64,000 nucleotides of DNA, taken from NCBI RefSeq assembly GCF_019649055.1, contig NW_026570325.1, positions 124,001 to 188,000 of the forward strand. The letters are read 5' to 3'. Positions 55,481 to 64,000 of the stretch are shown here, piece by piece. The notes under the pieces were generated by a model. The model did not search any database. It was not told the origin of the DNA and saw nothing but the letters and a program-made list of their open reading frames with translations. The translations under genes were made by a program, and so were the position numbers. The stretch is from Paramacrobiotus metropolitanus (taxonomy: Eukaryota > Tardigrada > Eutardigrada > Parachela > Macrobiotidae). Position 1 is the stretch's first letter. Every line of letters starts with the position of its first letter.

Positions 55481-55599
55481 ACAACAATAAAAAAACCTGA
55501 GATGCTCGTATGGACCGAACATTGAGCCACTAAACTGACCGAACGGTATCTGTACATGTGTGTGTGCATTTAGAATAACCTCCGAGCAGAAAAAGCCGG

Positions 55600-56400
55600 G
55601 CAGCTTCCAAAGTTGTCTTTAACGTAACGTAGCATTTTAACATAAGGTTTTACAGCATAGTGATCTTTTCTTCTGATCTAGCCATAACCTTAAGGCATAT
55701 GGGTTTAAAATGCATGGTTGTGAAGGGGACGGCTTGTAAGTGGCTAGGTATTCGATAAATACTGCAAACGGAGTAGAGCACCAGAGTGCATGAATATCGA
55801 AGTATGTTGCATGCAACACATCGTGCGCATATCAAAGGCAAAAAAAAACTACAGTTGCACAATGTTTCGATAACGACAACTATGAGTAATGAACTAGCAG
55901 CTTTGTGGATACGTATTCCTTGTGACCTTACGCAGGGTCTTCAGTTATGATCCAAAACTTGATCGGAAGATTACTGCCGTTCGTTATCACAATATTATGA
56001 TAGCAGTTCACGATAATATTGGTAGAAAACTCCTTTAAAGGCAAACCAGAAGGCAAAAATTAATTCTCAGCCAAATTCATGAGCAACGAACGCTTTTCAT
56101 CAAGGGATCACCGCTAGGAACGCATGAAACAGGAAAGCAGTTTGCTGTGTTTATGTTTCTTTTTCTCTAGCGATAAATGCCGCGGTGGTGTATCCTTAGC
56201 ACTTCTGTTTTCGTCCTCCTCCCAAAGATGCTCTAATTTTGCGCTACTGCTTCCTGTGCTACTTAAGCCGGGGTGTGTCTGCAACGAGAAATAATATTGA
56301 GATACAAGTGACGACATCAAAAAAATATGTCTCGGATTTTGCAAGACGGTAAAAATGATGGAAACATTTTTGGAAGACGGCATAAAAGTTGATAAAAAAA
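55600..56400. repeat. Array spacer unit downstream of the large pseudokinase gene
   Basis: Homologous to about 61,570-62,420: shared blocks include TTACAGCATAGTGATC, CCTTGTGACCTTACGCAGG and GATCGGAAGATT. Short frames here do not match between copies, so it is probably non-coding. Confidence 0.65.
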
Positions 56401-56424
56401 TTGGGAAAATTAACCAACTTGCCG

Positions 56425-59400
56425 TTATCGCCCACTAGTCATCTTAAGTAGTACCTTTTTTGTCCAGTAATCGAGCGTATCTTGCGATAATGCTTTCATT
56501 TCTTGATTCTGGTAGCGCCGCGGATTATCTGGGTCGTTGTTAAACCTCGAAAGCGGCCCATTGCTTGCCAGCAGTTCGGACGCCAGCAGCCGCTTTTCTC
56601 GATTAAATTTTAGGCACCGGAGAACAAAGTTTTTGGCGCATTTTGGTAACGAATTCGGGATATTAGGAAGTTTTCCAAAGGTGTTCAAATGATAGAGAAT
56701 AGCTTCTTCTAGCAATAAGGGCTGATTTTTATGTCCGGTGTACAGTGGCGGTGCTCCGGTTAGCAGGTGCAGCGCCACACAGCCAACGCTCCACATATTG
56801 CTTTGACGCCCGATATCGTAATTGTTGCACGTGTAGGAGAGTTCCGGAGCGACGAAGCGACCGTCCTCGCCGGAGGAAGCACGGACGTTAGGCCTGATTG
56901 TGCGATCCTCTCCCCGCAATCGTACAATATGGAAGCCTCCAATCTTCACGGTTCCGGTGAAGTTTGCTCCCGTAAAGAATATCATGCGACTGTTCAGATT
57001 GCTGTGGGCGGTACGGTGTCTGTGTAAAAAATCCAGGCCACACAGCATTTCGTACAACAACTTCTGTATCATATTGAGCGGTAGAGAATACGCGGCGGCA
57101 TCCTGGAAATTCCCGCCTGTAAACACAAATCAGACCCTGATTTCGCAATGCAAAACTAAACTGTCTCCTTTGCTTCGGGCCGTTAATGCAGTGACCAAAT
57201 GACGGCAACCTGGCAACCTGACGCCCGAATTTGGCGAAAGAAAAAGCCAATTTTTCAGTCTTTATTGATTTTAGAGAAAACCGGTTGTGCGCTATCTGTT
57301 TTTGCACATACTTTCACATACTTTACTTTACACGGACGCCAATTATACTTACACAAAGCCACTTGCTTACGCTGTAAGCGGTACACTATTGCGAAATCGC
57401 AACAATATTAACGTCTTAATTTGTAATTGTAGTAAAGAAAAACCGTGCTAATTTGTAATTAAATAATAATACTTATGATTTTGACTAAAACCGCTAACCT
57501 CTGCACAGTTCAGCAAACACTCGGAACTCCGGCAGCCATCGTGGATCCATGGGTGCAGCGAACTGCCATCCAAAGAAGCGAGTAACATGGGCATTTGTGT
57601 TCTGCAAGGAACCTAATCTCTTATTTGCCTTATCAGTAGCCTCCAGCAAATTCAACAATTTCTCGACAGTCTTTGCGTAAATTTCCCGATTTTTATTGTT
57701 ATTCGCGAGTTGGAACCGCCAAATTTCTGCCATCTGCCCAGTGGCCATGCCGGGATTAGCTGTCAACTGGACGTCCCCTATCTGAAGACGACACAGTGCT
57801 GTATCGTAGAAAAACGGATGCTTCTTCGTGTCAATTATTCTTATAGTGCCTTCGCCGACTGAGAACGTCTCCGCGCTCTGATTCTCTAACGCACATAATT
57901 TATCCAATGATTTGCTTAAATCTACGAATGGATGGGCGCGCAGTTCTGCAAGAGATGAGCGAGTTGCTGCGTCAATTTTGAGCGAATGCGCCAGGAAATC
58001 CTTGCACGCAGCGGGCGTATTCGGAATGGGCGGAACTGCCGGCCCAATGACCAGTCCTTGTTCTCCATCGGTCGTGTAAAACCTTTGAAGGCTTTCCAGT
58101 AGAGGCTCTTCGCGCAGCTCGAAATTTACTTTTTCCGAGCTATTTCGCAAAAATCGCTTGAGAGTCAGCGGCTGTCCGCGCTTTAGTAAGTGTATCAGCA
58201 GGCACCCGACAGCCCAACTATCCACTTTGCTGGTATCACCCGTTGAATGCGGGAGAGCGGCCAAGCATTCCGGCGGGATATACGCCACATTGGGCGATCG
58301 CTCCTCCAGCCATTTGTTCCATAGAGAGAGTAAGTTGCTTGTGGTGTTTTTAAGAGAATAAATTATTGTGGATTCACCATTCTTGTAGTAACCAATGTTC
58401 TCCAGATATATACTTCCTGTATTAAAGGATTTGTGGAGAACGTCGTGTATGCATTCCCGGATTTCTTGTACATCCAGATACAAATCGTCTGTGCGCATAT
58501 CATCTCCCAAATCTAAACAGTTATATTATGGAATTAATTTAGGATGCGGGTACTGATTTTCGGTTTTCGGTAATTCTGATCGGCTACTGCTCCAATAACG
58601 CGCACAGAGGCTGCTCTCATTTGTAGATATGTGACTTACCACCGAACGGCACTTTAATGTCCTTTGCCCAGTAATTTAGCGTATCCCGCGGTAAAACTTT
58701 CATTTCCTGGTTTTGATAGCGCCCAGGATTATCCGGCGTGGCATGGAAAAAGAAAAGCGGTCCGTTCTTTTCAAGCAGTTCGGACACCAGTGGTCGCTCT
58801 TTCGGATCAAATTCCAAACACCGGAGGACGAAGTCCTTGGTACGTTTTGGCAGGGATTCCAGAATGAAGGGCCGTCTTTCATCTGGGCTTCTGTCTGCCC
58901 CGTTCAAGCAATACAGAACCGCCATCTCCAGTCTGATAGGTCGATTTCTGGCTCCAACGTACAGTGGCGGTTGTCCGGTTAGCAGATGCAGTGCAACGCA
59001 ACCGACGCTCCAGATATCACTGCGACGCCCGATATCGTAATCGTCGCACACCTTTACCAGTTCTGGAGCAACGAAACGCCCGTCATCGGCGGAGAAGGAA
59101 TTGATGTCGCCCCTTATCGCCAGATCATTCGGACCCACTTCCAGCTGTCGCCGATGGTTAAAGCCGCCAATCTTCACGGTACCTTTGAAGTTCGCTTGCG
59201 TGAAATAGATTATGCGGCTGTGCAGGTTGTGATGAACGATGCGGTTTTTGTGTAAAAAATCCAAGCCACACAGCATTTCGTACAACCACTGCCGTATCAC
59301 ATGGATCGGTACATAATGCTTGGCGGCATCCGTGAAATTCCCCCCTGCAACCACAAACAAGCCATTGGCATGCCGGTTTCATGTTTTTGTCGGTGTAAGA

Positions 59401-60378
59401 TGGCAAACACATCGAGCCGAGCCTCGTCTCGGATCGCCTCGAGTTGATTGCCATCCGACGAAAGAGCCAAGCGATGGCGCTCGATTCTTTTCACTTCTTA
59501 CTTAACAACGGTTTTGTTCCCGTGTATTTCTGGAGATCTCGTCGTACTTCCTAGTTCCTACTTAGTTATCGTGCTAGCTAGCTACTGTCAACATGAACTT
59601 GTGTTGTTAAATTATTGCACAATATTATTTTGTTTAATACTTAATTTTTTTGTTAATACGTATTCCTACGCGTACAACAATCTCCTTTGCTTCGAACCGT
59701 CAGACTATCGGCTTTCCGAAATTTCAATGGTAACGCTGACGCCTAATTTGGTCGCAAGAAAAACGCCATATTTTTCACTCATGAAACCGGTTTTGCGCCA
59801 AATTTTTTGCACTGACGGTCAGACTTTCACATTCGTAAACTTTAAAGGATCGCAAAGCCACTTGTTTCTGCATTAGCAGCGCAGTTTATTGAGAAGCAAA
59901 TATGTACTCGTATATTGTCTTAAATTGAATTTGTACTGAAAAAAAACGGCTTCTTACAATAAAACAATCATAATACGAGATACTAACCTGTGCACCATTC
60001 GGCAATCACTTGGAACTCTGGCGGCATTCCTGCCTTCAAGGGAGAAGTAAATCCCCATTCAAAGAAGTGAACCACATTCGCACTATCGGCTCGCAGACGT
60101 CCAGTTTCCCGACATTCTGAGTAGGTTGTTTTCAGCAACTTCAACAACCTGCCGTAACATTTGCTATACATTTCCCGTTCGACGTTTTCGTTCCACAGTC
60201 GGAATTGCCAGATTTCCACTTTTTGTCCAGTTACAATATCCGGGTTGTCAACCAACTGAATCTCTCCTATCTGTAGACGACACTGCACTGTATCGCGAAA
60301 GAGTGGATGCAGCTGCGTATTAATTATTCTTATAGGGCCCGGGCGCTCCGAATTTACTTTGGCACCCTGATTTTCCAT
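56425..60378 (-). CDS. Large multi-domain pseudokinase (one domain, a half domain, a second domain)
   Basis: Four exons: 60378-59988, 59344-58640, 58512-57499, 57116-56425. All three introns are GT-AG and phase 1, giving a predicted 933 residues. Order: N-lobe 1 (about 1-130), C-lobe 1 (131-365), a C-lobe-like half domain (about 366-590, with YIPPECL, VDSWAVGCLLIHLL and a terminal helix) and, from about 590, N-lobe 2 followed by C-lobe 2 (704-933). Catalytic residues are lost in both full domains: Trp at the beta-3 Lys (VEIW, AEIW), Asn for HRD Asp (VHHNL, AHSNL), Gly for DFG Asp (KIGGF). APEL, the D/N-(I/M)WSVGC helix and the ERP(L)/EKRL Arg region remain. No signal peptide or membrane helix was seen, though the true 5' end may lie upstream of the ATG at 60378. 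Likely a scaffold or regulator rather than an enzyme; partner unknown. Confidence 0.75.
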
Positions 60379-62979
60379 CGCATTATCGCATATTTTGAAG
60401 CTTCTAATGATTTGCTTTTTACAACGAATAGGTGGACACTGAATCATGCAAAAGACGATCAAACAGTTGCGGGTTGTATCTGTATGGGAAAACCGCAGTT
60501 TAATTGTTAACAATGAAAGCGTAACGAAATAGGGTTTGTCACATGCATAAATATAGATTTCCGATGATGTCGTTATTGAATTAATCAGGTGTCTCCGTGC
60601 CAATGCCAACCGTCAACGGTGTACATACCTTATGTACGTTGTGGTAGGGAATATCGCGCTGCACTTGCGTAGATAGCCGCGTGTAATAAACTAATAATAA
60701 ACAGCAATCTTTCACAACGTGAATGGACATTGTTACTTGGTTCAGAAATGCTCGCGGTATTCTTTAACACACAGCTCCAGTCGCATAGTTGTGCAACAAC
60801 AGCGGATTATCATAGTTTGAGTTGTGCCTTTGTGGCGGCGCCGTACTTTGTGCCGAACCTACGGCGCCGCCACACACATCTGTAGGTGCAGCGCTCATTG
60901 ATGAGTTTTTCTGTAGTCATCAATGATGAACATACATTTGTCTGATACTGAGTCACTGATATCGTGATACCTCGAAATTATGCAATCCTGTCAGAACCTA
61001 AGAAAATTCTATCACATAGTTATGTTATCACATACAAAATACTGTATGATTCCCTGCGATTGGACAAGCATGTGGCATAATTTACTCTGTACAGTATGCA
61101 CAACTTGATGTTACGCTTACTTTGACTTACTATTAAGTATTTACTTTTCTGTTTTGCAGTTTACTTACTTTTACTTGAATAGTGAAACGTAAAATCGGCT
61201 TGCTAAGTAATGTTTTTCTGTGTACAGCTACTAACCATAAGTAGCAAAACATTAAAAAACACTGAGATACTCGTATAGACCGAATACTATCTGTACTCTG
61301 TACATGTACAGATATTTACAATAGAATAACCTCCGAGCAGAATAGCCGATTATCTTCCGATGAACAGTACTTTTACACCTTGTGCCTATATGTTGCCTTT
61401 ATCGTAGTAGCACTATAGCACAAGGCCGTCAGTCTGCTGTCAGTTGTCGTGGAGCACAATCGGGTGACACGTATGACTGTTGCCAGCTTTCCAATTTTTA
61501 GATCTCTAGGAAATGAGAACAATAGCTCGTAATCTGATATACATCGTAATTCAGGTCAAATACCCGTTTTCGCACAACACTGAAGTAAGATTTACAGCAT
61601 CGTGATCGTTTTCTAATCTAGACATAACCGAAACTCGTTAATCTTATTCTTGGCTACGGTAAAAAAAGAACGTTTTTTCCGGTTTTTTGAGTAAACAGAT
61701 CTTTCTACAGGCACGCGCGTGCGTCGCTAATTTCGACGACCGTGAATATTGTATTGTCAATTCGCCAAACACTACTTCTATCATTCAAAATTATTTTAGC
61801 ATAGAAATATGCACAAACTAAGTTAAAACATTTTATTGGTTCGCAACTTTTTTTATATCAGAGTAATTGAGATAAAATTAAGCGATACCAGCTTTCTTGT
61901 GACCTGTTACCTAAATGACCGAGAATAACACGGATAGTGCCGCCATCGGAGACTATGTTAACAGGCTTTGCCCAGAGTTATTGGGAGCTTGCACATATGA
62001 AGGTCAGAGCCTTCAACATATTAAAGGCACAAAAACGAGACTACAGTTGTACGTTGTTTCGCTAAGGACAATCTTCAGACAACTAACAAGAATGAATGAA
62101 GATTTGTGGATTCGTACTCCTTGTGACCTTACGCAGGAACTTCAATTACGGTCAGAAACCTGATCGGAAGATTGCAGCCGTTGGTTATCCATCCAGAGGT
62201 CACCGCTCAGAATGCACAAAACAGGAAAGCAGTTTGCTGTGCGTAGGTTTCTTTTTCCCTGCTTTTAGCGATAAACGCTGCGGTGATGTATCTCTAGCAG
62301 CTTTTTTTCGTCTTTCCTCCATAGCTGCTTAATTTGCGCTGTTGCCTTAAGTGTTCCTTAAGGCGAAGCATGCCAGCAACGAGAAATATACTAAGATACT
62401 ACTATAAAGAACAGTTAGCTAGCTAAGTGTAGTTAAATTCGTGGCAAATTCCCTGTATGCTTTGTTACTTGTGGCTCAGTCCACTTTCTTTGTCGGCGCC
62501 GGAAGCGCGTGATCCAGTTGCCGCCGACTTTGCGGACGGCCTGCTCCACATTTCGCATTCTGTCCCGAGCAATCGTGCTGACTTATGCGTTTTCTACCAG
62601 AGTGTTCATTTTCTCTTCTGTTTCTTTAACCACCCACCCACCCTGCATGGTGGCATATAACCGTGTTTATTGCTTTCGCAACTGCTCTGTTGCTAGATAT
62701 GAATTAAACGGGGGCAGTCGGGCGGATGTGGGGATACCGGAAACTCGAACCGGTGAGGTCATCACCTGCACCTTCTATGCCGCCGCTCCGTCGACTTGCT
62801 CTACCCGCAAACGCCCAATCACTTTCGTCGCGCACTCCGCTAGAATTTCCACAAGAATTTAAACGACATTAAGGTTATATTTTGGTTTTTTGGAAGACGA
62901 CAAAGATTATTTAGAACGTTTTTGGGAGGACGGCACAAAAGTTAAAACAAAAAATTAGGGAAAATTAAGCAGCTTGTGG
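60379..62979. other. Upstream flank and spacer of the array; tRNA-like fragment
   Basis: 60,510-61,260 is the third copy of the kinase flank unit and 61,570-62,420 the second copy of the spacer unit. 62,735-62,845 on the minus strand contains a B-box-like GGTTCGAGT; it cannot be folded into a proper tRNA by eye. No gene is supported. Confidence 0.5.
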
Positions 62980-63658
62980 TTATCGTACGCTATTCATTCT
63001 ATGCAGTAACTTTCCTGTCCAGTAATCGAGCGTATCTTGCGATAGAGCTTTTATTTCTTGGTTCTGGTAGCGCGAAGGATTATCTGGATCATTGTCAAAC
63101 CTCGAGAGCAGCCCATTGCTTGCCAGCAGTTCGGACGCCAGCAGCCGCTTTTTCGGATTGAAATGAAGGGAGCCTTTAGGTAACGAATTCGGAATATTAA
63201 GAAGGTTTCCGGTGTGAGTTTTATCCCTATTGAAGCGGTAAAGTACACCAATTTTAAGGGCTGACTGTTGTTTCCGAAGCACATTGCTCAATGGCGGTTT
63301 CCCCTTCAGCTGGGAGAGCGCCGCACACCCAACGCTCCACATATCGCTTCAGCACCCGATATCGTAGTCGTCGCACTTGGTAGCCAGTTCTGGAGCGATA
63401 AAGCGGCCGTCCTTGCCGCAGCGGGTATCGGTGGTATGCCTGAATTTATAATTTTCTCCTGCTTTCGTATAATATGGAAGTCTCCGAACTTCACGGTTCC
63501 CGTAAAGTTGCCTGTCGTGAAGAAGATTATACGACTGTTCAGGTTGTGTTGAAAGATGCGGTTTCCGTGCAGAAAATCTAAGCCACATAGCATTTCGTAA
63601 AACTTCTGCATCATATGCATCGGTACATAATGTGTGGCGGCTTCCTTGAAATTCCCGC
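62980..63658 (-). pseudogene. Pseudokinase C-lobe pseudogene, array copy E
   Basis: Closest to the last exon of the large gene (DNDPDNP, LASELLASNG, ALSQDTLDYWT). It starts after an AG acceptor and has QHNLNSRII and KFGDF. It carries a frame change near 63,480, a TGA at 63351-63349 just before the MWSVGC helix, loss of one residue in the first helix and a deletion of the FVLRCLK segment near 63,175. The intron-like sequence beyond (63,895-64,000) still matches the intron at about 57,300-57,400, so the preceding exons of this copy, if they survive, lie beyond the window. Confidence 0.82.
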
Positions 63659-64000
63659 CTTCAAACACAAACAAAACACGGGCTTTCCGGTTTGCAGCTT
63701 TTGTCAATGCGAGACGGAGCCGTCTCCTTTTAAAGGAGATGGAGGAATCAGGCTGAGTCCCTTCGGACCTTCGGACTGCATCAGGCCTTCGGACTGCCAG
63801 TTGCCAACAGTTACAACTGCAACGCCGGTAACAACTTTGATCACAGGAAGAACGCCAGTATACAACAGATAGTCTGTAATCAGAAAACCGGTTCTTGCGC
63901 CACCTGTCTCACAGTGACCTTTACATGCTTTACACGAACGCTTTATAGAATACACAGTCACTTGATTACGCTTTAGGGAGTGCATTATTCCGAAATGGTA
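63659..64000 (-). other. Intron-like upstream sequence of copy E
   Basis: About 63,895-64,000 (CTTTACACGAACGC, CAGTCACTTGATTACGCTTTA) corresponds to the intron before the last exon of the large pseudokinase gene (57,300-57,400). A CCTTCGGACTGC phrase is repeated near 63,763-63,796. The window ends inside this intron. Confidence 0.5.

Noticed and set aside
58510-60378. Two separate pseudokinase genes split at 58.6 kb
   Set aside because: A consensus donor (GTG|GTAAGT, 58640/58639) and acceptor (TTTAG, 58513) join the parts in matching phase, so one gene is simpler.

Overview
The window is animal nuclear DNA: spliced genes with GT-AG introns, TATA boxes and AATAAA signals, and many nested mobile elements. 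The conserved genes are a LATS/Warts kinase, an N-myristoyltransferase, a BCL-2-family protein and a TBC1D22-type Rab GAP, which together mean a metazoan. Compact genes, divergent proteins and many foldback elements suggest an invertebrate, possibly an ecdysozoan such as a tardigrade; this is inference and no marker here settles it.

Layout: 1-16 kb is gene-poor and repeat-rich. It holds hairpins, foldback elements (MITEs), a minisatellite and one or two small TATA-driven genes for small secreted or membrane proteins. 16.5-22.0 kb is a complete LTR retrotransposon of about 5.47 kb with two LTRs that look identical and a 4-bp target duplication. It codes only for a gag-like zinc knuckle and two retropepsin-like domains, and carries two further MITEs. 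22.8-46.0 kb is the conserved core: LATS (minus) head-to-head with NMT (plus), an intronless coiled-coil gene (minus), BCL-2 (plus) and TBC1D22 (minus). 46-49.7 kb is intergenic. 49.7-64 kb is an array of pseudokinase genes and pseudogenes, all minus strand, in repeated flanking DNA.

The two most unusual things are these. First, the pseudokinase array, with one coherent 4-exon gene for a predicted 933-residue protein made of one pseudokinase domain, a half domain (C-lobe only) and a second pseudokinase domain; the beta-3 Lys, the HRD Asp and the DFG Asp are all replaced, in the same way in nearly every copy. Second, the gag-pro-only LTR element with tandem retropepsin domains, of which the second has lost its catalytic Asp.

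The exon boundaries given for the core genes and the pseudokinases come from reading splice sites and checking phase by hand. All lengths assume those junctions. In LATS the phases expose a one-base deficit in exon 2.
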